From contig NC_035178.2 of NCBI RefSeq assembly GCF_001659605.2, positions 3,377,734-3,441,733 on the forward strand: DNA of 64,000 nucleotides, in the 5' to 3' direction. Positions within the stretch are counted from its first letter, which is position 1. Each line of letters starts with the position of its first letter. Below the pieces are notes generated by a model. It was given only the letters and a program-made list of their open reading frames with translations. It did not search any database and was not told the DNA's origin. The position numbers and the translations under genes were made by a program. The DNA comes from Manihot esculenta. Taxonomy: Eukaryota > Streptophyta > Magnoliopsida > Malpighiales > Euphorbiaceae. Positions 23,023 through 35,931 of the stretch are shown piece after piece.

Positions 23023-26000
23023 GGCTTATTCACTCTCTTTCCTTAAAGAGAGACAGAGGAAGTATTTAAAGTATAAGAGAGCGAACTGAAATAACTGGAA
23101 GACAGAGGGATGGGGAAGAAAAGATAAAAGAGAAGAGTGAAGTAGACTAGGAGTTTTATCAGAATTTTGCAGTGATGAAGGTAAGGGTATGGAGAATGGA
23201 GAGAAGTACTAGTGGAACTGAAAATAAATAATAATTATAACAATTAAAAAAAAAAGTGATATCGGGAATAGGCAGTATGAAAGAGTGAAAATATATAGAA
23301 GCAAGTGGGAAAAAAATAAAAAAAAAAAATAAAAATATGCAGAGTATAAATGCGTTTTGCAGTTTTGTTATGGCAAAGTTGGTGAGCTTTTGTTTCTTTC
23401 TATTTTTACAATATCTCTTTATGATTAAGAAACAATATCTACGCTCCAAAGCTTAGGGATAATTTGTTAAATTATCATAGCTTTCAGATTGCTACCTGAA
23501 AAAGCATCACAATAATAATGCTTGTTGCTGCCTCATTTTGATCTGTACAATCCCCACTGTAGGTCCTTTCCGATTTTAATTTTTAATAAAATAATACTAA
23601 AATGAGCTAGAAAAAATCAAATTAAATTAATAAATGATTATCATTATAATGTGAAGGAGTAGGCGGTCCCACAATTTGAAGGGTTGAGATCTACAGATTT
23701 GATGGAGTGCATGAATGATTTTAAATACGAATGTATAATATAGTTGCCTGTGTGGCAACTGTTGTAAAAAATTTCACCCCACTCACATGAGGGGTGTCAG
23801 AAATCTCACCAGACCCCCTTAAATGAGATTCTTTAGGTGTCGACGGTGAGAAATCGGGTGCCGTCGGATGTAGTGGTGGCGAGTGTGGTATGGTGAAGAA
23901 CTCAACGCAAGTCATTACGGTTGAGGGTAAATTAAGGTCCTTCTCCTGTGATTGAAACGGAACGCTTTTCGAGAAGGATGAGATTGTGATTGTGGGTGTG
24001 GGTCTGTGGTGTGGTGGAATTGGCCTTTGCCACTTCCTCAATTTACGACTTCCCTCTCCCATTAATTGCTTTCTACTTCCCTTTCAAGTCTTCCCTTCCG
24101 TTACTGCTAATCTTATTTTCAATGATTTTTAGTTAGCATTTAATATAACCTCAATTTTACTACATAAATATATTTTTTTTATTATTAAAATTCTACCATA
24201 TTTATATAAAATTCTAGGCAAATACCAATTTGAGAATAATTAAACTCATTATTATCTTCAATATTTATGGAATCAATTTTTTTATTTGAATTATTGATTT
24301 ATTTCATATAAATACTAATTTCTCCTTCACACTAACATTTTTAATTGCATAAATATGTTTTATTTATTTTAAAATTTTTGTGAATGTTATGTGACAAAAA
24401 TTAGTGTTTAGTTAATTTAGTATATTTTTGGTTTGGATTTTGGATGGACCTGAGTTTTTAACTTTTGTATTGCTTGAATATTTTTAGACTTTATTTTCTT
24501 AATTTGGTATAATTTATTTTGTAAATAAAAAATTTAATTGAATTTTTGTAAAATCAGTTAAAATTTCAAATTTTTTAAGTTAAATAGAGTAATAAAAAAT
24601 AACAATGTCAAATAAAAAGAATGAAAAATGTTCGTCCAATTTTATATTTAATTTTCTTATTCTTTAGGATAAAAATTATTTGATATGCGCAAAAGAAAAT
24701 AATAATAATAATAATAATAAAAGAATAATGGTATTTAGGGGTAAAAGGGCGGTGGGACCATAGGATTCGTGATTTTTTAATAAAAAAATGGAAATGAAAA
24801 AAGAAGGGGGGGTGGGCCCAGTTAAATGGAGCCCACAACTTAGCGCATCATGATATGATGGAGACGTTGATAAGGAGACATATAGGGTCTACGGAGAGGG
24901 TTAATGGTTAGTGATATTGAAAACGACAATGTTTATTTTGGTTGGAGATAACGGTGTTTAATTCATTTTGGGTTCCACTTAATTTGCCATTCTCGAACAT
25001 TCTTGTCACTTACTTGTAGTTTTAGCAACCTCTAAGGAAAATTTTTAAAAATATAATTATCACAGTAATTCACTGTTGTAAATTTTATATAGATTTAAAA
25101 TTTTTTGAATTTATAAAAAGAATTATTTCTTAATACTATCTCCATATATATAATAATCTTCTCAGAAAATCATTTGTTCTGACGCGAAATTAGACTGAGA
25201 AACACGCGGTAGTTGCTCCAATCCATGCACGTAAAATAATGCAGAGGAAAAAAATTTAATTATGTAATTGCTAACAATATTCAATGAATCTCATCACCAT
25301 TTTCTGTACACGATTAAATAAAATTACATCACTTAGATGATTTAATTTTATATTATCTGCCTCCTTTGCATGCACATGCCACCTTGCAGAGATATATATA
25401 TCATCTTCAATTTCCCAAGAAAGATCTTAAGTTACACAATTTATACTTTTGAATATATACTTGTTATAGGCTTGATTGATTTTAAGTACATTCAAGGAAT
25501 AAGTTGACAAAATATATTTAGTATTTTCTGTTCATCAAGATTCGATTTTCCTTTACTAGCTAAACATCTACTAACAGAGAAAAAAAAAAATTAAATCACG
25601 TTCTTAAAGGGAGAAAATACAACACCTAACACAAACAAAAATACTCACCCTGATTCAAAGCACTGCCAGTCCAGATTGATGACGAGAAGTTACTTTTTTT
25701 TTTTTTCTATCCCCTCAATCTCTCTGCCCATTAAAATAACAAAACAAAGCGTACGTGCTCTTTTTTTTTTCTAAAAAAAAAAAAGCTTTTGATCAACGAG
25801 ACATTAATGAATAAAGAGACATGTTCTCTGCAAGAAGAGGTTCGATTGGATAAAAAGAATCGATGGGGGAGAGATCTTGCTGTTGGGTTGGTGTTTTTAC
25901 TTTGCATTATCAGTCACAGTAGCACCACCTTATCTTCTCTTCCCCACTTCCCATTTTATTTTATTTTTATATCATAATTCTATAATATAATAATAAACCA

Positions 26001-27150
26001 ACATATTTTAATCAGTCTTTTTTGTCCCACATTCGTCATCCTCCTCTCCCTCATCGGGAACAGCAGGCAGCCTAGCGCAGAGTAGAAAAGGAACGTTCGT
26101 AATATTTTCTTCCAATAAAAAATTAAATAAAAATGGTCCCACCTTTTTTTTCTTTTTCCCCTCTCTACATGATTTTCTACACTCCAAACTTGGGTCGTTT
26201 TCATATTCCCAAATTGCTCATATTAGATAGTGAAGCCAGCCATGTTGTGATACTGCTTTTGGTGAGTCTCATTCTCAATTTGAGGGGCTAAGGGCATTCC
26301 ATTCTTCGCAGGCAAAAAGAGTACATAAACTAGAAAGAGTGTTTGATCGTGCAGGATTTATTATTGCAGGTACAATCTTTGCTGGTAGACAGCAGTTTCA
26401 TGTTGTGTTGACGTCATCAAATGAGAGGTTATCCCAGAATTCGGCTTTTGCCTTCAACAGTAAATATTGGGCTACTCACTTCTTGGGCTCTGTGTATCTC
26501 TTGTGAATTAATCACTAGGCCCATAGATACTGCGGTTTACGCAATCCAAATTGCTCATAACTTCTCTGAAGTAACTAATATGATTTGATGATTTCAGTGC
26601 TTTATCCTTCCTCTATTCTATGCAGTTGGGCTGGCCTTGTCCTGTTCACATTTACGTTGAAAATGAAATTCCACCAAATATTATTGTCACTGTAGAGAAT
26701 TTGGTGCTTTTATCGTATGCCAACCAATTTTTGCAGAGGATAAGGCACTACATTGCTTTCTATTGTGTCACCATTTGTAATGCAATTTCTAAGGCAGGAT
26801 TCCAAAAGCAATTCAACGGTTAAAAGATTCTAGATAAGGATTCCTAGCAAATGACCATTTCTAAAGTTTACTTGGAATGTTTCCTACAATGAAGTTGTTA
26901 CCACAAAAAATGAGTGGAATAGATTCTGATCATAAATATTGAAGTTGGTAGCATAATGCCTCACCAAAACATGCTGCATTTCCAACTAACCAGAAATGAG
27001 AATTTTCCAAACCAGCTTGATTAGGAAATGAAAAAGCTCAACTTTCTCATCGTATTGACAATAAATATATATCCAAAATTTCTAACACTGCTCGGCAAAG
27101 TAGAACAGGAAAGCCGCAGCGTTGAGGTTATGTTTTAATCGGTGTTTCCC
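23023..27150. other. Intergenic region with bHLH upstream sequence
   Basis: Includes the CT-rich leader and promoter of the HEC-like gene (about 23023-23500) and the 3' flank of the WD40 gene. A 113-codon minus-strand frame (23721-24062, start MGEGSRKLRKWQRPIPPHHR) is Pro/Thr/Ser-rich and matches nothing I know. Poly-purine and AAT microsatellites occur near 24703-24720. The stretch 26220-26830 is less AT-rich than its surroundings but shows no coding signature I can defend. Confidence 0.45.
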
Positions 27151-30100
27151 TCATTTGTCTCCTTCCAATATTTCATTCACACACAATTCATGCAAGTTGT
27201 CATACATTTTCTTCCACTTCTGAAGCATTTGCATATACTGCATGCAATCTAGCTTTAGTCTCTCCACCTCCATTTCAGCTGCAGCAGCGGAACCTTGTTG
27301 CTGCAAACAAGGACAAAGAGAAGTCAGGAAAGTGGGGTTCAGGAGGGAATCCTCGGTTTTCAAGTTGCCATTGACACAGAGGAAGTTGTGTCCAGTGCTA
27401 ATGATACAGGTATTACTGGAGAAATAAATCTTTTTTTATCTACATTAATAAAAAGCAACTTAAGAACATCCATGGGGCAGTTAAAAACCTTAAGCTCTTG
27501 GATTTGACTATCAATCACTTGACAGCTGAGGTATGAAGCATCCAGAGGACTATCGTAAGTAGACTGAGGCCTAATAACTGCATTAATTCCTGTGTTTTTG
27601 TCTGTTGTATTCACGTATTTATCCAATGCTGGTGGCAATAATGATCCATGCCTTCTTGAGGAAGATTGCACATTTGATGACACTCGGGGATTCAGATAAA
27701 GTGGCCGCCTGACAATTTGAATGTTGTTCACAGGACCTGGAAAATAATATATCAGATAAGAATAGACCGAGTAAATAGTGAACATATATTCATACATAGG
27801 CGTGCGAATGGTCCAGTCTGGTGCAGTTCACAGTGATTTTCAAACCAAAACAAAAAGTACAGTTTTGTATAATTTTTAAAACAAATCAAGTTAAACCAAA
27901 ATACAACAGTTTTGTTTACTGTATGAATCTAAATTTTGCTTATCTTAAATACATTAAAGAGTCAAAAGTAGTAATTATACTTAATAATTTGGTGATATTA
28001 AAAAAAATGCTAAGGAAAAAAATTCTTCAAATATGCATTAAGCTATTAACATGTGAATCCTATTGCCTATATTTAAAAGAAAATATACATTCAAATTTAA
28101 AATATAAAAATTATACTCCATCCATCCCATAATTTTTGTCCATCTTTCCTTTTTTTATTGTCCCAAAATTATTGTCCACTTTTTTTTTTATAATATAGTA
28201 ACGTATAAATTGATTATAGTTTTGTTTTATTTCCAAGAAACCTCCCAAAATATCTCTTAATATTTAATAAAACTTAATGTATTTAAGATGGGTATAATTG
28301 AAAAGTTAATAAAAAAAAAATTTCTTACTGTAAGTAAAAAAGTAAAGTGGACAAAAATTATGGAATAGAGGGAGTATAAGGAATTACCATTTATTATTGT
28401 GACTCGAGGAACAGAAAAATTAGAAACCAAACTACACAATAAACCTTTTCTCTTTTTTTACAATTTTATTTGACAAACCAAACCAACCATTTTGAGAGCC
28501 AAACCAAATCAATCTGTTAAAATCCATTGGCTTGGGTCAGACTGGCAGTCTGAACCAAATTGTCCACATCATTAGCATACAAACACATAGAAAGATACCT
28601 AATGTGGGATGTTGATCTAATTCCTATTACAAAATGAGGTACTATGAAATTTTTTTTCTCTCTCAGTTAGCAATAGTTCAAAGATGTATTTAATGCTTAA
28701 AATCGTGCAATGACATTGATTATATCAACTTGTATTGTTAATCTGTTACAAGGTGATAGTTGACAGGTCTTTTCCCCATTAAGTTTTGAAAGGTTGTTGC
28801 TTATAGTTTACAATGATTAGAGATAACTTATATATAGTTAATACTAATTCCTTCTAGGTATTGAGATAGTGGCAAACATTGGAAAAGCTGATATTTTACA
28901 AATGTTGTATTGCAGCAATTCAAGAGTCCGAAATAAAATCTAGAAGCAGTGAATAATCATATGAACATAATACAGCAGAAACTAAGGTCTTTTGAACAAA
29001 ACCTTTCGCATGTTTAAAGGTACGAACAATATTATGGCTTTTGGGGTCCCAAACTCGAATCATGCCATCCTCTGATCCAGCTAGCAGTAAATTTCCATTT
29101 GCACTATATTCTAAGCAAGTAACAGGCTTGCTGTTACAAAACAGAGCATTTGTAAATTAATATATTCATCAAAGTCATGCAGGAATCTTCATCTCATATA
29201 AGTGCAATCAATTACTAGCAAATGTAATATTTCACACATGGAATACCTTAAAGCTCAAAGACTAGAATATTCAATTGTGGAAACTGTAGTTAGAAACTTA
29301 GGTTATGCAAATATTAGAGCACGTATTCACTTGAAGAAAATAACTGAGCGTTGTTCACAATCAACAAAGGCATTTAGCCACCAGAGTCAAAAAAGAAAAC
29401 CCTTTATACTTTATCTAGTTAAATGACGTAACATAATTGGATGCATACACAAGCTTTCCATCAAAGCACGCAACAATAAAGTCAAAGAACCCACAAGAAC
29501 TACAAAGAGATCAAATAAAAACATTTTAAACAAGTTTAGCAATACTAGGAAGGAAATCATTTCAAAACAATACACAAAAAGTAAACTTGTTTAGACTATG
29601 AGCAACAATTGTAACACGAATGAGCCAAAGGGCAATAGAACCTTCCATAAGGAAATAAATTAATGCTCAAGTGGACTTGCGCCTCACAGCAGAACCAAAT
29701 GCCACAAAGCATGTACCACAAAAATTTCATCAAACAACATACCCCTTGCTAGTTGAGAACAACTGCAATTTGTAACGTCACAAACTATACATTATGCAGC
29801 TCCCTACATCTAAAACATATGCAACCATTTAATAAATCACAAACCTGTGACTAGATAATGAGCCAACAATATGCAACCAATGACTTTTACTAGAGGAACT
29901 GTCAGCATTTAGTGCAGCAATGTATATCTTTCCATCTCTACTGCCAGCATAGAAGACATGTTCACCAGGGTCTAAAGCAATTGCATCAATTACTGAGGGA
30001 AATACAACATTTCTTAATAATATCCCCTTAGATAAGCTCCACACCTGAGACAAGATGCGTCATAATAAATTAATACAAATTTTCATAGGACAAATATATA

Positions 30101-31777
30101 TTTGTAAGCAGATTATAAGTACTGAAATTACTTCCTATAAATGTGTGTTACTCAAACGGATATCAATTCTACATAATGTATTTAAGAGCCTAAAAGGGGG
30201 AACCTATTCTTTTAATACATAGAGAAAAAAAGGAAGAACAAATGTTAAGAAAGAATTTAGATAACAAAGCAAATAGACAAGATGCTGGAATGAACTACTT
30301 GCAAGTTAATTGAAAACTTTAGGGACCCTAAATCTCACTACAATTGTTTTTTGTTATTTAATTGCCCCGGGCTGTTGCAGTGTGATTTTTCAAGTTAGCA
30401 CATAATTTATCTCTATTTTATTTCAAGTGCATCAATAATGCAAGCACTTCCTTTTTGGTATGCCTTTATCTCATCTCTATTCTAGGATCAATATCCCCTG
30501 CAATCCCGCTGTAAAAGATAAAACTTGGTGCACAAGCAAAACTACAGAGAGATATCTCATGATCATCAGTCTTAAAATCCCATTGTGAAATATAGAACTT
30601 AGTGTACAAGAAAAACTACCCAGGGATATCTCACGATCATTAGTCTTAATATCACAGAATATCCATTGCTCTGTAATTAGGCTCTCAAGTTGTATGACAT
30701 AACATGATATATTTCTAACATGTATAAAGAGAAGAGCTCTTTCCAAATTTAAGGTTTGCAAACTCCATATGATATATTTCTAACATGCATACTGTGGTTG
30801 TCATTACATAAGGTGAATGAATTACCACCGTGGAAATAAAGTCAAAACTATAAACTAGATGAATTATATACATACAAATCTTCAAACAAAGAGGACACCA
30901 ACCTTACAAGTTCGATCCTGGGAAGCTGAAATTATAATTGCATTGCCTCCTCCATAACCTGTGACTATATCAGTTACCCGTAAAGTGTGCTCTTGAAAGC
31001 TGTGCACAAAGAGATAGCTTGCCTGATCTGTTTGATAATCATCAAATATCCTGATTCATGAAAGATGTGCAATTATACCCAATAATCATGACAAGTAACT
31101 AAAAAGAAAGGAACACATTACAAGCAACAGCAAGAAAGTTAAATACATGATAAGTGACCAAACTTTAACAGATCCATCCTCTGATCCAGAAATCACAAAG
31201 GAATCATCCTCTGTAAACACCAAGCACGTAACTGCCCTTAAATGAGCACGCCATTTCTTAAGCAATCTACCAGTTGCAACCTAAATCCCATAAAAGAGAA
31301 AAACGCAATATTAGAAACAGACTAAAAGCTAAACAGGTCAAAACTGATAAACCACATTAAGAGAAACAGAGTTACCTCCCAAAGGTAAATATTCCCAGAC
31401 AAACCTCCACCAACAATATAGGCGCCTTCGCTGTTAGCAACAAGCGGGTTTATTGGCTCCTCCGGAAAACTCTTGACCTCTACTTGAGCCTGTCAATTGA
31501 AGGAAATCTAATTTTATAATTGACAAGATGAATTATATCGGACAGTTCATATAGATTACTATACCTTTGACCAGGACCAATAGAGAATGGAGCCAGATGA
31601 TGCATGGGGATCGCGTAGCTGGGAAGAGGCGAGGAAGCGGTTGCCTACACAGGTAAGGCCGTGAGGGGTAGAGGCGCAGGATTTATAGCGGAGGTGTTCA
31701 GCGCCGGTTTGGAGGTCCCAGCAACCGATGCCACCGTCGATTGAGGAGGACGCAATTACTACTTCTTCTTCCATCAT
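27151..31777 (-). CDS. RID3: WD40 protein RID3/IPI3 (WDR18 homologue)
   Basis: Eight exons on the minus strand: 31777-31565, 31489-31376, 31280-31147, 31050-30903, 30044-29845, 29130-29003, 27736-27489 and 27300-27151. They total 1335 nt, 444 aa, all with GT-AG introns. The start is MMEEEVVIASSSIDGGIGCW. WD repeats follow, with typical pieces such as GSILYWSW, GNIYLWEVATGRLLKKWRAH, SGSEDGSVKVWSL, SASQDRTCKVWSLSKG, AGSRDGKIYIA and AGSEDGMIRVWDP. The C-terminus is a short helical region (MEVERLKLDCMQYMQMLQKW). This is the IPI3/WDR18 family, part of the Rix1 complex for pre-60S ribosome maturation in yeast and animals; the Arabidopsis member RID3 affects shoot regeneration from callus. Arabidopsis RID3 is similar in length (about 440 aa). 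A MITE lies in intron 6. The second codon is also ATG, so either could start. Confidence 0.92.
28116..28374. mobile_element. Stowaway-like MITE (Tc1/Mariner) in RID3-like intron 6
   Basis: The element is 259 bp. The left end CTCCATCCATCCCATAATTT and the right end, in inverse complement CTCCCTCTATTCCATAATTT, form imperfect terminal inverted repeats that continue into TTTGTCCA. It is flanked by TA on both sides (28114-28115 and 28375-28376). There is no coding capacity, as usual for Stowaway elements. Confidence 0.88.
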
Positions 31778-32986
31778 GGTGGTGGTGGTGGTGCTTCGAG
31801 TTCGAGGTGAGTGTTTAAGCGTTTTCTCCTTTTAGTAAATGTTGGAAGCAAAATTTCCAAATTGAGTGGTTTTGTTAGGGTTTTAGTTTCAGAATTGATG
31901 GCTCGAAACGATGTCGTTATTACAAGGGCATTATCGAAGATGTATGAGGTTATTTTTTAGTGACACCAGAAAACCATTAGTGGATTGAGGCCCATCCGGG
32001 CCCAATAAGCTCCATTGAAGAGTCGAGTTAAATTTAAAAGAAAAAAGCCAAAATTTAATCTCAATTAACATAATTAATTCGAAAAATATTTATCCCCTGT
32101 AATTTGAAAGGGAAAAAAAAACAATTCAAACGAGGGGAGAGATTACCACATGGTTATACTAGAAGACAAGAGATAGGTCATTGCTTCTTAATTATGTCCT
32201 TTGGATGGATTATGTCAAATTATAATCAATTACGAATATTTTTTGTCCTAATTTGAAAATAGACTCTTTTTTCACTAGAACTGTTTTTGTAACTAAAACA
32301 TGTGCAACCCAAATTCATCTGCTGTCTCTTTAGCACACAGAAGGAGATGCAAGTGAACTAGAGATAGTAATTTAAACTAGTAAGTTATAACATGAAACGG
32401 GTTGTCGTACAGGCAAAAGCAGCCTCGAGAATGTATTAAAAGAATACATGTTCTTCCACTAAGAGATTTTCGCCAGTTTGTTTAAGGGGGTATATGTGCA
32501 TGGGCTGCCTGCAATTAACCAGACAAAGTCTTTAAAAATTAGTTTATAAAAATATATGAATATCATATATATTGCAGCCTTAGACTTCCTTATGCATTTA
32601 ATCTTATTACATAATTATATTATTATTATAAAATTAGTGTTATTTTAGGTCGTCAATAAAGTGCTCTCTACATAAAGAAGCATCAAGAAATGTCAACAAT
32701 TAAAGGTGGATTCAAAGGCTAAACAAAGCACAGAGGTCTGTTTTTTATGAATACAGAATGCCCATCTTTCTTTTCCTTTATCTTTCTGCTTTCTTATGTA
32801 AAAGAAAAATGAAAAAATAAAAAAAGAAGAAACAGAGCTTCGTGGTCCAATACGGCTGTTAAGCAACACGAAAACATACATTCCTTTAAAGCATCTTTAT
32901 CTGATGACCTGAAACCACTTTAGAAATGCTCCATCACCTACTTTTTATTACCCTTCTAATTATTCTTCTTCTTCTTCTTCTCCTTC

Positions 32987-33042
<56 letters not shown>

Positions 33043-34721
33043 TATGTAAAAAAAAAAAAAAGAAAAAGCCATGGACTAGACGTATCCTTATACACCGCCA
33101 CGTGAATATTGAAGTCACGTGCGATGCCTCCGAAAAGACAAAAGGCTTACTGGAGAGGAACATCCGAGTGTTGTCAAAACTAGGGTTAGGGTTTTTGTTT
33201 TTGGTATGGAAGCGACGAAATCATTGCACGACAAAGATATTCCAAGAATACTATACTTTTTTTTATAATATAATTCCGCTAGGCTCTATGGACTTAAAAT
33301 GGATCTTTCTTAACTTGCTTTCAACTCTGTCTCCTCATAGTTTCTCTGCGGTGGATAATAAATAACTGCGCCTTAAAAAGGAAAGAAATATGCATATATA
33401 GATGAGCATGCAACAAACAAAGACCCAATAAAAGATAAGAAAAAAACCAGTAGAAATGGCCATGCTTAGTCAAACTTTTGCATGAAATTACTTTACTTGT
33501 AGAGAGAGATGTTGGACAATGGGACAAGTAATAAAGCCATAATAAAAGAGATGGGGTTTTAGCAAAATGTGGGTTTTGTTTAGCTAGCTACCAGTCAAGA
33601 GTCTCTATCTTTATGGGATTTTTCTGGAAGACAGAGAGAAAGAGTTTGGAATTAGTGAAAAGAGGTATATGTAGAGAAAGAAGGAAAGAGGAGAGGGCCG
33701 ATCTCCAAAGAGAGTTTTGAAGAAGCTGATCAGATACTTAAAGTAGGAAAAGGCAAAGGTTTCTGGTCCTCAGAAGAAGTATAGAAGCCTTGATAGAAAC
33801 ATTTCAAACCATATTTTCAGTCAGTTTCTCTTATATTTTGCTTTCATCGAACATACCACTCTTTTTGTTTTTTAGTTTTTGTTCTTGTTCTGTCTTTTTT
33901 TGTTTTCAAAATAAAAAAATCTCCATCTGCTGCATATTTTTGTTTTAATTTTTTCCCCGTTAACTGACAGTTCATAGAGATTATAACCTTCATCAAGAAA
34001 GAAATGATGACATGCTTTTCCTAAATAACAGTATCATTTCTCTTTTGACAATAATAGGGATAATGATAATTATGATGGCACCGCTAATAATAAGATCTTG
34101 AAAGAATTATCATGTTGGTTTTAGCTGCTCCCACCTTTAATTTTCATCCACTTGTTTTTGAATTTATTTCAAGTATTTTGAAAACCTCATAGCATTACGT
34201 ATCATCCATTAACGGGACTAATCAGAGAAAGCCCTAGAGATACTGTCCATGAACCATCCTGAAACATCCACAGCTTTTTTTTGGTTTTTTAAAACACCCA
34301 AAAAGGAAAGCATCAAGATTCAAGACTCTTTATTTCTCTCTCTGTGTCTATCTCCTTGCATTAATGTAACTGAAACATAGAGACATCAAATTCCGAAAAG
34401 AGAAGGGGGAGAGGAAATAGAGATCTGATAGTATCGAGAGCAATAAATTGCACAAAAAAAAGCGAAGAGACGTCTCTAGAGGAAGATGGAGTTTGTGATT
34501 TTTAAATTTTCTTTGATAATCACTCTAACAAAAACCCGCCTGCACTCATGGCTAGGAGGGAAACAAGATAATACCCTGGCACTAAAATTATGTACAAAGT
34601 CACAAACGCCCACACAGCACGCACACACATGGCAATCGAACAAGAAAAAATCTAAATGAAAGTAGTGAGGAAGAAAAAAGAAAAGAGGGCAGAAACCTCA
34701 GAACTTTGAATGATTGAGGAA
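31778..34721. other. Intergenic region between the WD40 and HSF genes
   Basis: Upstream part of the RID3-like gene (left) and the 3' flank of HSFB4 (right). It holds the long AT microsatellite described separately. No frame with a recognisable domain. A CT/GA-rich stretch lies at 33600-33720. Confidence 0.4.
32991..33040. repeat. (AT)25 microsatellite
   Basis: Fifty bases of uninterrupted AT repeat, preceded by a CTT-rich tract (32963-32989). Likely to vary in length between individuals. Confidence 0.97.
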
Positions 34722-35931
34722 CTAACATGCTGAAGGTGGCATGAGATTCAACCCTAAATCATCATTTTCTAACACCAAACGAGCTTTACTAGGCTCCATG
34801 TTTCCGGTACTAGAAGAATATTCGGGGTGCAATCTTTTCTTGGATTGTAGAGGCACACCAAACAACTTCGTCTTGAAGCCATTGGTGTTGGAATCTTCAA
34901 GAATTGTCAGAGTGCTCTGTGAAGTGGTGCTAGGAGAGTTTAAAACTTGAACCTGAGGAATTTGCTTAGCGTTAGTAGGAGGGTAATATCCAAGGAGCTG
35001 GTTTAAAGGCTTTTGTACCAAAGAGCCGTTAGAAGCAAAAGGGTTAGCAGTAGATGTTGGGGAACAAAGAAGCAAGGAAGAAGGATAGGAATTGCTTGGA
35101 GTCACAGGCTTAACATGATTTTGGACAAAATAGATAATATCATTGTAAAGCTTTCTCATGTGTGCAAGCTCAGACATGAGCATGTTATTGCTTCTCCTTA
35201 ATCTCTCGTTATCCTCTGACAAGGCAGTTACCGAGCTGTTATATCCACCACCATTAATAACTGAAGCATTAGCCTCTCCTCCTCTCGGTGAAGAGAGAGG
35301 CGGCGAGTCACACCAGTTGTTGGGTTGTTCATCTGATTCAGAAGGCGAGATGCTAACTCGGCCTGAAAATGGAAAGAAACCTGGTCCGTTAACACCCAGC
35401 GGAGAATGTGGGTGGTGATGGTGCTGGTGATTGAAAGCTACATGTGGCTGAGCTGTTTTTCTTCTATGGATTTCACAGAGCAAATGCTTCTCTCCTTTCT
35501 TGAAAAACTCATTTGCGAACTCCCATCTGTCAGGTACAACCTTCCTAAAACCCTAGTTCAGCAAACACCAAAAACAAGAAGCAAAATCAGAATAACCACA
35601 AACAGAAAGAAGCAAATCAAAAACAAAATCTAAAAAAACACAATCTTCAAAAGAAAGAAGAGGAGAGGGCGTAGTTATATACATAGGTATTAAGTTGTCT
35701 GACAAAGCTAGAGAAGTTGTTATGCTTGAAATAGTTAGGAAGGAGATCTCTGGCAAACTCAGGCGGTCTCCAAACAACGAAAGTTGTATCATCTTCACCC
35801 CAAGATACTATGTGGTCGGTGGTGGGATCATCAACTAATTGGTAGGTTTTAGTAAGAAACGGGGCTGGGACCGATTTATGGGAGTCTAGTGACAGCAATA
35901 TGCTTTCACAGTTGTCTAGCATAAGAGCCAT
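34722..35931 (-). CDS. HSFB4: Heat-shock factor class B, HSFB4 (SCHIZORIZA type)
   Basis: Two exons on the minus strand, 35931-35683 and 35552-34722: 1080 nt, 359 aa. The intron falls after QLNTY, before [20 protein letters not shown], the conserved intron position within the plant HSF DNA-binding domain. Residues about 20-113 form that domain ([20 protein letters not shown] at its start). A short HR-A/B oligomerisation helix follows ([20 protein letters not shown]), without the class A insertion. The C-terminal part has the class B repressor tetrapeptide LFGV (TKLFGVPLQ), a basic stretch KKRLHPE, and LGLNL near the end, matching the LxLxL EAR pattern. The opening [20 protein letters not shown] is characteristic of HSFB4. 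In Arabidopsis this gene (SCHIZORIZA) specifies root ground-tissue stem-cell fates and does not mainly serve the heat response. Confidence 0.94.

Noticed and set aside
23721..24062. A 113-codon Pro/Thr/Ser-rich minus-strand frame
   Set aside because: No recognisable domain and it has composition expected by chance in a C-rich patch; noted but not called as a gene.
26220..26830. A moderately complex region suggesting a small gene or RNA downstream of the WD40 gene
   Set aside because: Frames are short and unmatched, and no tRNA, snoRNA box pair or miRNA could be recognised by eye.
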